DNA of 64,000 nucleotides from M0027 sp021713415. Lineage in GTDB: Bacteria; Pseudomonadota; Gammaproteobacteria; Francisellales; Francisellaceae. The first letter of the stretch is position 1, and each line of letters begins with the position of its first letter. The DNA is taken from positions 3,069 through 67,068 of the forward strand of contig JAKJJQ010000013.1 in the NCBI GenBank assembly GCA_021713415.1. Reading direction: 5' to 3'. The notes beneath the pieces are model-generated. The model worked only from the letters and a program-made list of their open reading frames with translations. It searched no databases and was not told the origin of the DNA. A program made the translations under genes and the position numbers. Below are positions 15,639 to 24,318 of this stretch, one piece after another.

Positions 15639-16915
15639 AACAAACCAAATGGTTAAATCATCTAGGCTCAAGTATAAACTTATTAGATCGTATTTCCGAT
15701 AAATATCAAAACATCCTAGATACAACATTAACACTTGGAAATTCATTTGATCAATTGGGGGTTAAGGTCAAGTCGATTAATTTGGACTTTATTCAATCAC
15801 CACTTGAATCGATTAATAAAATAAAAAATTCTAATCAATTAAATGATATCATTAAGAAAACATTTTCCAAAACTGAGTCGTATTTTTCACAAGCAATCGC
15901 AAATATTAACTTAAATCAGTCACCATCAACTCAAATGATGCTACATAATCCTTTAACTGAGTCATACAATTTATTATTAAATCAATTTAATCAAATAAAA
16001 TCAGAAGCCTTTTTGTCGATTTTATCAAAAGTAATGCCTTATCTGTCAAGTGTATTAGATGCAGTTAATACATGGGTTGTTGATCATAGTGAAATAATAG
16101 GTAATTGGCTAGAGCAGTTGATTAGTCAATTACCTGAGGCTAAAGAGTTAATTAATACAATGGGTAATGCGATAACGAGTTTAGCTAGTATTATTAATCA
16201 TGTCGTTGATTTAATTGGTGGCTGGAAAACGGTTATTGCTGGGTTTATTGGATTTAAAATTGCTGCATTTATTGCAACGATAATTACGGCATTTCAAAGT
16301 TTAGGTAGTGTGATTCCGATTGTTAGTGCTGCAGTTAATGGATTAACCATTGCATTACAGGCAAACCCAATTGGTGTGGCAGTGACGGCAATTGCATTTG
16401 GTGCAGTGCTAATTATTCAATATTGGCAGCCTATCTTAGGTTTTTTTCATCGATTATGGCAAGGTATTAAATTAACTTTTATAGATGCGATTAATTGGAT
16501 GAAACCAATGATTTCGTGGGTGTCTGATGCTATTTCCTATGCATATAAAGGTATTGCATCAATTGCAGCATTTTTAGGTTGGGAAATGAACTCTGACCAA
16601 ACGCTATCAGATAGTCATGACAATAATCAGTCTAAAATGTTTAACCAAAATACAAAGATCACTACACTAAATAATGATAAGGTTCAAAATACAAATAAGA
16701 TAATGCCAATCAATGAAATCATTGAAAATAATTATCAAAATGATGCCCAAAATAGCAGTTTTAAGAATCATCAGAATACGACAAAAGTCATTGAAGTCAA
16801 AAATTATATTACGTTAGATGGACAAAAAAATGACAATACAGAATTAATCGAGTCTGCAGCATTTTCAGGGACACAAAAAGCGATTGCCTTATTTGATGTT
16901 GATGGAGGATATTAA
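15632..16915 (+). CDS. T: Tail tape measure protein, P2 gpT-like, short
   Basis: A 427-residue tape measure protein. The N-terminal third is helical and polar. About residues 165-290 are hydrophobic, with GGWKTVIAGFIGFKIAAFIA and ANPIGVAVTAIAFGAVLIIQ, as expected for this family. Residues 320-385 are Asn/Gln-rich, with a closing segment before DVDGGY. P2 T is about 815 residues; since tape measure length sets tail length, this particle should be roughly half as long as P2's tail or less. It follows E/E' with an overlap, as in P2. Confidence 0.88.
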   Translation: MLKQTKWLNHLGSSINLLDRISDKYQNILDTTLTLGNSFDQLGVKVKSINLDFIQSPLESINKIKNSNQLNDIIKKTFSKTESYFSQAIANINLNQSPSTQMMLHNPLTESYNLLLNQFNQIKSEAFLSILSKVMPYLSSVLDAVNTWVVDHSEIIGNWLEQLISQLPEAKELINTMGNAITSLASIINHVVDLIGGWKTVIAGFIGFKIAAFIATIITAFQSLGSVIPIVSAAVNGLTIALQANPIGVAVTAIAFGAVLIIQYWQPILGFFHRLWQGIKLTFIDAINWMKPMISWVSDAISYAYKGIASIAAFLGWEMNSDQTLSDSHDNNQSKMFNQNTKITTLNNDKVQNTNKIMPINEIIENNYQNDAQNSSFKNHQNTTKVIEVKNYITLDGQKNDNTELIESAAFSGTQKAIALFDVDGGY

Positions 16916-16918
16916 AAA

Positions 16919-17287
16919 ATGAAAACATTAACATTTGGTGAAGTGGTTTTTGATATTAATCAAATTACATATAGTCAGCTAGATAAGTCATTGAAAATGC
17001 GTTGGGTAAAGCATACTAGGATTAATCAAGCACCCAGATTAGAACATACTGGGATTGAATCAGAAACATTAACAATTCGTGGTATTGTTTTTACTCATTA
17101 TCAGAATGTATTTGATGCGCTTAAACAATTAAATGATATTGCACTTAGTGCTAAGCCACAATTTTTAGTCGGATTAGATGGAATGGTTTATGGGCGTTGG
17201 GTATTAGAAAGTATTAGTGAACAAATTACAGATGAAGTACAAATGAGTTATTCATTATCATTGATTCGTTATGATTCAGATAAGTAA
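16919..17287 (+). CDS. U: Tail terminator/completion protein, P2 gpU-like
   Basis: A 122-residue protein (P2 U about 159). LTFGEVVFDINQITYSQLDKS near the start and RWVKHTRINQAPRLEHTGI match the U family (here the usual 'R----R--R-P--Q--G' pattern). The family's 'IEETQSYFLENG'-type positions correspond to WVLESISEQITDE. Three bases separate it from T. U-type proteins act in tail completion near the baseplate hub and X. Confidence 0.88.
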   Translation: MKTLTFGEVVFDINQITYSQLDKSLKMRWVKHTRINQAPRLEHTGIESETLTIRGIVFTHYQNVFDALKQLNDIALSAKPQFLVGLDGMVYGRWVLESISEQITDEVQMSYSLSLIRYDSDK

Positions 17288-17302
17288 AAGGACAAATTAA
17301 TT

Positions 17303-17500
17303 ATGGCAGTTTATATTACTAAAGATGGTGATATGTTAGATGAAATTTGCTATCAACATTATAAAAGCGAAAGGTATTTGGTAAAGGTATTAGAAGCAAA
17401 TCGAAATTTAAGTGATGCTAATTTAAAGTTAAAAGCTAATCATGCTATTGAATTACCAGATATTACCTTAGATGAAGTCATACCGTTGAGGTTATGGTAA
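17303..17500 (+). CDS. X: Tail protein X, LysM-like
   Basis: A 65-residue protein of the phage tail X family (P2 X about 67). The TKDGDMLDEICYQHYKSE segment matches 'T-EGDTLDLIC-RHYG', and the final IELPDI matches 'I-LPD'. The fold is LysM-like. It sits between U and D as in P2, and its stop abuts the D start (TAAATG). Small but distinctive. Confidence 0.92.
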   Translation: MAVYITKDGDMLDEICYQHYKSERYLVKVLEANRNLSDANLKLKANHAIELPDITLDEVIPLRLW

Positions 17501-18475
17501 ATGTTTGAATATCAAATCAAAGCAAATGGCAAAAATATTACCAATCAAATTAAACCATACCTTATATCAATTCAGATTAATGATGTGATTGGTGATAAGG
17601 CAGATACAGTCAAGCTAATATTAACAGATGAAAATGGTTTATTGGCATTACCTACAACAGGAGTTAGCTTAAATATTTCAATATTTGAACATAATCAGTT
17701 AGTATCATTTGGATCTTTTGTAGTTGATGAAGTTTGCTATCGTCAAGTACCTACAACAATAGAAGTAAGTGCAACGTCAATTTCATTTGATCAGTCTTCA
17801 GAGTATCAAGCCATGCACAGTCAAAAAACACGTTCGTTTTCAAATAAGCGTTTAAAAGATATTATTGCTCAAATTGCTAATGAGCATAAACTAGATTATT
17901 CAGTTAGTGATGAACTAGGCCATTATTATATTAAACATATTGAACAGATAAATGAAAGTAACTTGGCCTTTTTAAGACGATTATCAAGAGAACAAAAAAG
18001 TGATTTTAAGCTAACTTATCGGCGTATATTATTTTATGAAAAAGATGCAAAAACAGTATCTAATCAATCAATTACACCAATGAATTTAAATGTTAGTGAG
18101 TTAAATTCAATTTGTTATAAGGTTCAAAAGCGTAATCATTATAATAGTATAATTGTATCTTATTATCATTTAGATCAAGCAGAGGTAAAAGAGGTGATAA
18201 TAGGTAGTGGCGAACCTATTTATCGAGCAACTTATGTTTATGAGTCAAAAGAAAAAGCTTTAGCAATTGCTAAAAAAATATTATCAGAACAACAAAATAA
18301 GTCAGATAATTTAACATTTAGTATGCCTGGAAATTTATTTTTAAGAGCAGGGCAACCTATTGAAATTAAAGGATTAAAAGAAAGTATTCCAAATAAATGG
18401 TTGCTTACAGAAGTCAACCATCAGTTTGAGATAAGCGGGTATGTAGTAACAGTAAAAGCTAAGCTTTCTTCTTAA
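17501..18475 (+). CDS. D: Tail hub protein, P2 gpD-like
   Basis: A 324-residue protein (P2 D about 387) equivalent to T4 gp27, forming the hub between tube and spike. DVIGDKADTVKLILTDENGLLALP at the start, the KTRSFSNKRLKDIIAQIANEH motif, and NESNLAFLRRLSREQ are characteristic. It is the last structural gene. P2 has ogr, integrase and immunity genes beyond D; here the next gene is convergent glpD, whose end overlaps D by 17 bases, so nothing of a prophage follows. No terminator fits in this overlap. Confidence 0.93.
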   Translation: MFEYQIKANGKNITNQIKPYLISIQINDVIGDKADTVKLILTDENGLLALPTTGVSLNISIFEHNQLVSFGSFVVDEVCYRQVPTTIEVSATSISFDQSSEYQAMHSQKTRSFSNKRLKDIIAQIANEHKLDYSVSDELGHYYIKHIEQINESNLAFLRRLSREQKSDFKLTYRRILFYEKDAKTVSNQSITPMNLNVSELNSICYKVQKRNHYNSIIVSYYHLDQAEVKEVIIGSGEPIYRATYVYESKEKALAIAKKILSEQQNKSDNLTFSMPGNLFLRAGQPIEIKGLKESIPNKWLLTEVNHQFEISGYVVTVKAKLSS

Positions 18476-19979
18476 GATCTAACCATCTTTGAATATTTGC
18501 TTTTTCAGTATCATTTAGCCATAAGCCTAATTTACTACGTATCCAAATTAGACCATTAAGGTCAAATGCCCATTCATTATCAATCATATATTGTAATTCT
18601 TTTTCATAGACGTTATAGCCAAAATGCTCACCTAAATCATCAGTGCTATGGCAATTTTGAAGAAAATTAAATGAACACATTCCATAGCTTGTAGCATAGC
18701 GATAGGCTTGTTGTTTATCTAACCATGGAAAATGTGCATAGATTTTTGCAAAAATATCCATTTCTGATTTCGCATCGCCTCCTGGAGATTTAGTATTGGC
18801 AGTCCATGGGTGACTCATCTGAAGAAAATAAGGTTTTAATTTATCAAGGACGGCTTCAGATAATGTTCTAAAAGTAGTGATTTTACCACCAAAGATGGAT
18901 AAAAGGGGTAATTTATCATCACTATCTTCAACTTCAAAGTGATATTCTCTTGTTACTTTAGATAGGTTTTGAGAATGATCATCGTATAATGGTCTGACAC
19001 CTGAATAATGCCAAATAGCATCTTCAGGTTTAATCGGTACTTTAAAGTATTCATTGATTAAGTTACATAAATATTGTATCTCATCTTTAGTTGCTTTTAC
19101 TTCTCTAGGATCACCATGATAGTCGGTATCCGTTGTGCCAATTAATGTGAAGTCATTTTTACCAGGAGCGACAAATCCATACGGTATGGCAAAAACGATA
19201 CGATTATCTTCATTTTGAAGAATGTAAGCATGAGAGCCATTATATAGTTTTGGTACAACAATATGGCTGCCCTGAACTAATCTAACGCTACTTTTAGATT
19301 GTGATTCAATTGTTTTACCCAATATTTCAGCAACCCAAGGGCCAGCTGCATTGACAATAGCTTTGCTTTTTACAAGCACATGACCATTTTTTGTATCTAA
19401 AACTGCTTGCCAGTCGTCATTAGTTCGTTTAGCAGATATACAAGGTGCATTAACATAAATTTCTGCACCTAATTCTTTGGCTTGCATGGCATTTAAAACA
19501 ACCATTCTTGAATCATCAATTCGACAGTCAGAATAACTAAAGGCATAGCTAAATTTTTCTTTTAAATTTTCACCTTCTTGGGTATTTTTTAAAGATAGTC
19601 CTTTTGATTTATTAAGCGATTTGAGTTTAGATAAATGATCATATAGAAATAAGCCTGCTCTAATCATCCATTTGGGACGTAAATGTTTAGCATAAGGCAA
19701 AATAAATGTTAATGGATGAATAATATGTGGTGCTTTATTAAGTAATACTTCACGTTCTTTTAAAGCCTCTCTAACTAGCTTAAACTCATATTGTTCTAAA
19801 TAACGCAAACCACCATGGACTAGCTTACTGCTATAAGATGACGTTGCAGAAGCTAAATCTTTAGCTTCGCATAATACGACTTTAAGTCCACGGCCTTGTG
19901 CATCACAAGCAATGCCTGTTCCATTTATACCGCCACCAATAACAAGTAAATCAGCTTCAATTGTTTTAACAATTTGCAT
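18459..19979 (-). CDS. glpD: Aerobic glycerol-3-phosphate dehydrogenase
   Basis: FAD flavoprotein that oxidises sn-glycerol 3-phosphate to dihydroxyacetone phosphate and passes electrons to quinone at the inner membrane. It has 506 residues (E. coli 501). The FAD dinucleotide-binding motif is VIGGGINGTGIACDAQGRG (residues about 14-32), followed by SSKLVHGGLRYLEQYEF. LSIFGGKITTFRTLSE near residue 363 is the second signature. No other glycerol genes are nearby. It converges with and slightly overlaps the hub gene D. Confidence 0.96.
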   Translation of the reverse strand: MQIVKTIEADLLVIGGGINGTGIACDAQGRGLKVVLCEAKDLASATSSYSSKLVHGGLRYLEQYEFKLVREALKEREVLLNKAPHIIHPLTFILPYAKHLRPKWMIRAGLFLYDHLSKLKSLNKSKGLSLKNTQEGENLKEKFSYAFSYSDCRIDDSRMVVLNAMQAKELGAEIYVNAPCISAKRTNDDWQAVLDTKNGHVLVKSKAIVNAAGPWVAEILGKTIESQSKSSVRLVQGSHIVVPKLYNGSHAYILQNEDNRIVFAIPYGFVAPGKNDFTLIGTTDTDYHGDPREVKATKDEIQYLCNLINEYFKVPIKPEDAIWHYSGVRPLYDDHSQNLSKVTREYHFEVEDSDDKLPLLSIFGGKITTFRTLSEAVLDKLKPYFLQMSHPWTANTKSPGGDAKSEMDIFAKIYAHFPWLDKQQAYRYATSYGMCSFNFLQNCHSTDDLGEHFGYNVYEKELQYMIDNEWAFDLNGLIWIRSKLGLWLNDTEKANIQRWLDLKKKA

Positions 19980-20128
19980 AATAAAATGTATAGCCTTTTA
20001 ATTGATTTTCTTTTAATAAGAATAGCATGAGATTATTTTAATGTATTTATTATCAATAGTCAGAGAAATTTATTGATTAATTTTTAGATTAAGAAGCTTT
20101 CACTTTATAATAGTAGCTAATGTTAGAA

Positions 20129-20704
20129 TTAATATGGCATTGGCCCTAACTCTTCTTCATTAGGGATTGGTAAACCTTTATACCTTCCAGGTGGGTTACT
20201 AACCCAACCTTTAGCTATTCTTGCATAGCTTAATAAGGTTTGCTGTAGCCAAGGTAGATACTCTGTATCAGAAGTATTTAATACATGTGCTCTTGCTTCT
20301 GTATCAGAAACATTAAATCCAAGATGTTCTAAGACTTTAATTGCAGTAGCTACGCTATTTGCATCGGGTTTATAGTGTCCAGAAGCGTTATCTACCCATG
20401 AAATACTATAGTCCTCATCAACTTCAAAATAACCTGCTGCCAATACAGGCTGTCCTCCTGCAAGTTGAGAGTGAGAGCGATATTGCTCACCAGTTTTTTC
20501 ATCTACAGGTAGATAGCGAAATGAATTTGTCGGTTGTGAAGTCAAAACATACATATATTTGCCTGGCTCTATAGACTCTCTGTTCTTAGGTGTAATTTCC
20601 CAGTGCGAATAACTATTAAAATTATAATGACGCCAACCAATCCAATCACCAATATATGCGTTCCAGTTAACTTGAAATTCAGTATTTGCATTATTTTCTT
20701 TCAT
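20129..20704 (-). CDS. Orphan cytosolic protein with SGHYKP motif
   Basis: A 191-residue protein I cannot assign. It is rich in Trp, Tyr and His and has no signal peptide or membrane segment. The phrase ISWVDNASGHYKP at about residues 98-110 is a recurring motif in uncharacterised bacterial proteins that I recall without a known function. The next part (ATAIKVLEHLGFNV) is helical. It stands alone between glpD and elbB on the minus strand. Its composition is more balanced than that of the island genes. It could be a toxin domain or a structural protein. Confidence 0.5.
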   Translation of the reverse strand: MKENNANTEFQVNWNAYIGDWIGWRHYNFNSYSHWEITPKNRESIEPGKYMYVLTSQPTNSFRYLPVDEKTGEQYRSHSQLAGGQPVLAAGYFEVDEDYSISWVDNASGHYKPDANSVATAIKVLEHLGFNVSDTEARAHVLNTSDTEYLPWLQQTLLSYARIAKGWVSNPPGRYKGLPIPNEEELGPMPY

Positions 20705-21015
20705 AACGACTCTTAGTTTAATTGTTTAATGTGTAATTATTTTAAGATAGTTTTATGCTGCTGTCTGACCTTTTAAAATGGCAGTTGAAATATAAATAGT
20801 GTTGAAATATACCTTTATATGTTTTTGTATAACTTAAACTTAATTTATTCGATCTTAGTATGTAATTAATTTGTATGATTATTTTATTTTTATTCAAAAT
20901 GGTAATGTGTGTTATTTTGATACAAATTATTTAAAACAAATCGCTATTTTTTTGACATCAAATATTTGCTATGATCAAGCATAGATAAAGAATAAATAGG
21001 ATTTAGGAGTAATTT
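20705..21015. other. 311-base intergenic region with divergent promoters
   Basis: AT-rich spacer between the divergent orphan gene and elbB. The only clear signal is an extended -10 box for elbB (20967-20975). No reading frame or RNA hairpin stood out. Confidence 0.5.
20967..20975 (+). promoter_or_regulatory. Extended -10 promoter element for elbB
   Basis: TGCTATGAT matches the extended -10 form TGnTATAAT at five of six hexamer bases. It lies 41 bases before the elbB ATG, followed by a plausible start region and an AGGAG ribosome site. The nearby TTGACA at 20952 is only 12 bases from the -10 and so is not its -35 partner. Confidence 0.5.
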
Positions 21016-21687
21016 ATGACAGAGAAAACAAAAAAGGTTGCTGTTGTATTATCAGGTTGTGGTCATTTAGATGGTGCAGAAGTTCATGAATCCGTTTTAA
21101 CGTTATTAGCATTATCAAGAGAAGGTGTACAATATGAAGGTTTAGCACCTAATAGAATGCAGCATCATGTGATTAATCATAGAACCCAGCAAGAAGTTAA
21201 GGATCAAAGTCGAAACATTCTAGATGAGTCAGCACGGATTATGCGTGGTAATATTAAAGCAATTGATGATGCAAACTTAAGTGACTATGATGCAGTTATT
21301 TTTCCAGGTGGCTTTGGTGCAGCAAAAAATCTATTTGATTTTGCACTTAAAGGAGATGAAAGCTTTACGGTTAATGAAGATGTTTTAAGCTTTGCCAAAA
21401 AAGCCTATCAGATGGGTAAACCAATGGGTTTTATTTGTATTTCACCAATGATGATGGCGGATATTTGTGGCGCAAATGTTAATATGACCATCGGTAAAGA
21501 TTTAACTGCAGCAAAAGCCATTGAAGCGAAAGGTGCAAAGCATCACCTAACTGAGGTTGATGGTATTTGTATTGATAAAGATAGAAAAGTTGTTTCAACA
21601 CCTGCGTATATGTTAGGAGAAAATCCATATCAAGTTTCCTTAGGTATTGATAAACTTGTTAAAGCAGTTCTTGAATTGAGTAATTGA
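21016..21687 (+). CDS. elbB: Isoprenoid biosynthesis glyoxalase-like protein ElbB
   Basis: A 223-residue DJ-1/PfpI-fold protein. The family start KKVAVVLSGCGHLDGAEVHE is present, along with the nucleophile-elbow region MGKPMGFICISPMMMADI and the AVIFPGGFGAAKNL loop. ElbB proteins have weak glyoxalase activity in vitro and an unclear link to isoprenoid synthesis. Its own promoter and an AGGAG site precede it. The gene stands alone before rlmD, a common gammaproteobacterial gene in no fixed order. Confidence 0.93.
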   Translation: MTEKTKKVAVVLSGCGHLDGAEVHESVLTLLALSREGVQYEGLAPNRMQHHVINHRTQQEVKDQSRNILDESARIMRGNIKAIDDANLSDYDAVIFPGGFGAAKNLFDFALKGDESFTVNEDVLSFAKKAYQMGKPMGFICISPMMMADICGANVNMTIGKDLTAAKAIEAKGAKHHLTEVDGICIDKDRKVVSTPAYMLGENPYQVSLGIDKLVKAVLELSN

Positions 21688-21748
21688 TTCTCGTTATTAA
21701 AATACTTACACTATGCCATGAATTAAAATAGGCAACCGTATATTAAAA

Positions 21749-23137
21749 ATGAATGATCAACTTGAAGTTACAAAAAATAAGTACAAAAAACATAAAAATA
21801 GAAGGCGTCGTGCTAAACGTCCACCAGAAGGTATTTTCGAAGCTGAAATAGCCTCTCTAAGTCATGAAGGTCGTGGTATTAGCCAAATTAATGGTAAAAC
21901 AACATTTATTGATTTAGCATTAAAAGATGAAATTGTATCATTTCAGTATGAATCAACACATAGTAAATATGATGAAGCTTTAGCAGTTGATATTAAAAAA
22001 GCATCGCCTGATCGTGTGGCGCCAAAATGTAAAGTATTTGGTTTATGCGGTGGCTGTGCTTTACAACACGTATCTGCTGATGGTCAAATTAAGCTAAAAA
22101 TGGATACTTTAAAAAGTCACTTTGAACATTTTGGCAATTTAGCACCTTTAAATTGGCTTGAACCTTTAATTAATGAAAATCCTTGGAATTATCGTAATAA
22201 AGCACGTTTAGGTGTTCGCTATGTACATAAAAAAGAAAAAGTTTTAGTTGGTTTTAGAGAGCGAGGTGGTCAGTTCATTACTGATATGGAGCAATGTCCA
22301 GTTTTACACTCATCTGTTGATCAACTTATTGCAGATTTAAAAGCGTTAATTTTTTCACTAAGTTTATATAGAGAAATACCGCAAATTGAAGTTGCTGTTG
22401 ACGATCATAAAACTGCGTTAATTGTAAGACATTTACAAAAATTTAATGAGTCTGACTTGGAGCAATTAACTAACTTTGCTAAAAAGCATGCTATTTGGCT
22501 TTATTTACAATCAAAAGGTCCTGATACAATTAAATTATTTTATCCAGAAGTAACAGAGTCAGAAAGTTATTTAAGCTATAACATAGATGACTTTGGTATT
22601 GAAATTCGATTCCAACCAAATGACTTTACTCAAGTAAACCCTCAGATGAATCAGAAAATGCTTAACCAAGCAATTAGCTTAATGGAATTAAACTCAACGG
22701 ATTGTGTGCTTGATCTATTTTGTGGTTTGGGTAATTTTAGTTTGCCATTAGCAAAGCATGCAAAATTAGTAATAGGTGTTGAAGGTGATAGCCAAATGAC
22801 TGAAAGAGCGTTAGAAAATGCTAAACTAAATGATATTAATAATATAGAATTTCACCCTGCAAATTTATTTGAAACGATTGATAATGCAGATTGGGCAAAT
22901 CAACAATATGATAAAATCTTACTAGACCCTCCTCGTGCTGGAGCGGTTGAAATTGTCAGTCAAATTGAACGCTTTAATGCAAAAAGAATTGTTTATGTCT
23001 CTTGTAATCCTGCAACTCTAGCAAGGGATGCTGGTATACTGGTCAATGATAAAGGATATACAATGTTAAGTGCTGGTATTATGGATATGTTTCCACATAC
23101 TGCACATGTTGAGTCTATTGCTGTATTTGAAAAATAA
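21749..23137 (+). CDS. rlmD: 23S rRNA (uracil-1939-C5) methyltransferase
   Basis: SAM-dependent RNA m5U methyltransferase, 462 residues (E. coli 433; the N terminus here carries an extra basic stretch KKHKNRRRRAKR). A TRAM domain is followed by the iron-sulfur cysteines in CKVFGLCGGCALQ. The Rossmann motif is VLDLFCGLGNFSLPL. The catalytic part contains LLDPPRAG and YVSCNPATLARD with the nucleophile Cys. The ribosome site is not obvious at ATG 21749; a slightly later start is possible. Confidence 0.95.
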   Translation: MNDQLEVTKNKYKKHKNRRRRAKRPPEGIFEAEIASLSHEGRGISQINGKTTFIDLALKDEIVSFQYESTHSKYDEALAVDIKKASPDRVAPKCKVFGLCGGCALQHVSADGQIKLKMDTLKSHFEHFGNLAPLNWLEPLINENPWNYRNKARLGVRYVHKKEKVLVGFRERGGQFITDMEQCPVLHSSVDQLIADLKALIFSLSLYREIPQIEVAVDDHKTALIVRHLQKFNESDLEQLTNFAKKHAIWLYLQSKGPDTIKLFYPEVTESESYLSYNIDDFGIEIRFQPNDFTQVNPQMNQKMLNQAISLMELNSTDCVLDLFCGLGNFSLPLAKHAKLVIGVEGDSQMTERALENAKLNDINNIEFHPANLFETIDNADWANQQYDKILLDPPRAGAVEIVSQIERFNAKRIVYVSCNPATLARDAGILVNDKGYTMLSAGIMDMFPHTAHVESIAVFEK

Positions 23138-23161
23138 TTTAAAGATAAAAGGATCATTATC

Positions 23162-24175
23162 ATGGAAGAAAAAAATATATTATTAGTTAAAGAGACAAAA
23201 GCAGACGAAAGACGCGTTGCTTTAATTCCAAGCGATGTCTCTGAATTAATAAGCTTAGGCTATCAAGTATTTGTTGAGCATGATGCAGGTAAAGGCGCTG
23301 GCTTTGAAGATAGTGATTATCAAAGAAATGGGGCGTTCATTCGTTATCTTGATAATATAAACATAAGTGCATATCAAAAACTCTTTGAAAATATTGATAT
23401 AGTCATTCGAGCAAAACGACCTGATCGCAATCGTGAAGTTTTGGAAAACCGAGCTATAAAAGCTGGCAGTATTATGATTGGTGCACTTGACCCACAAGAG
23501 AGAAATTCATCACATATTGATGAATATCATAAAAGAGGTATTTGTGCTTATAGTGTTGATCAACTGGAATTGCCAGCAGAGCATCCAATGAATATATTAT
23601 CTGCTATGAGTAAAATAGCGGGTCGTTTAGCATTATTAGATGCAATACAAAAGCATCAACTAAAGGCTAATAATGTTGTTATTATTGGAGCAGGAACTGT
23701 AGGCTTTGCAGCATTAGAAGAGGCAATTAATCAAAATTTAAATACAACCGTACTAGTTACTAATTCAGATCAAGAAGCTAGAGCTAAGAAACTAGGTGCA
23801 AAAACAATTTATTTTGATAAAGAGGCAAGTTTAGCTGATCAACAAAAACTGATTAAAGAAATTGTAGCAGATGCTGATATTATCATCACTGGAGCAAGAA
23901 AAGCCAATCAAAAAGCCCCCATTTTAATACCTAGCACAACGTTAAGTGAAATGAAAAATGGTGCAGTAATCGTAGATATGGCTTTATCAGAGGGTGGCAA
24001 TGTAGAAGGCAGTGCCCATGATGAAACCATTAAATTAGCCAACGATGTTGTGATTACTAATGTTAGTGGTTATCCAAAAGCGATGCCGCATGAATCAAGT
24101 AAATTATGGAGTAAAGCAAGCGTTCTGTTCATAAATGCTCTAACTAATAATCGTTTATCAATATCTAAGTTATAA
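23162..24175 (+). CDS. Alanine dehydrogenase / transhydrogenase-alpha family protein
   Basis: A 337-residue protein of the AlaDH/PNT family. The N-terminal part reads VKETKADERRVALIPSDV, the usual opening of alanine dehydrogenases and PntA. The NAD-binding segment VVIIGAGTVGFAALEEAI lies at about 172-189, and NGAVIVDMALSEGGN with NVSGYPKAMPHESS close the fold. It is shorter than PntA and has no membrane part or pntB beside it, so it is a soluble dehydrogenase-like protein. Substrate (alanine, or another amino acid) cannot be told from sequence. It follows rlmD by 24 bases and has an AAAGGA site. Confidence 0.75.
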   Translation: MEEKNILLVKETKADERRVALIPSDVSELISLGYQVFVEHDAGKGAGFEDSDYQRNGAFIRYLDNINISAYQKLFENIDIVIRAKRPDRNREVLENRAIKAGSIMIGALDPQERNSSHIDEYHKRGICAYSVDQLELPAEHPMNILSAMSKIAGRLALLDAIQKHQLKANNVVIIGAGTVGFAALEEAINQNLNTTVLVTNSDQEARAKKLGAKTIYFDKEASLADQQKLIKEIVADADIIITGARKANQKAPILIPSTTLSEMKNGAVIVDMALSEGGNVEGSAHDETIKLANDVVITNVSGYPKAMPHESSKLWSKASVLFINALTNNRLSISKL

Positions 24176-24318
24176 TTACTTGATAACTTATTGCTGATAT
24201 TACTTTAATGCCTAGCTTTAGAAAAATACTTTGGTAGAATATTTATAATTTTTTATTAAATTCTGATATAATCCACTAAAGTTTAAAAGTATGTGATTAA
24301 TTTATAAATGGGTTGTGA

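Noticed and set aside
6631..18475. Complete P2-like prophage
   Set aside because: No head, packaging, integrase or immunity genes are present, and D abuts glpD.
20952..20975. TTGACA paired with TATGAT as a standard promoter
   Set aside because: The spacer would be only 12 bases; the extended -10 alone is the better reading.
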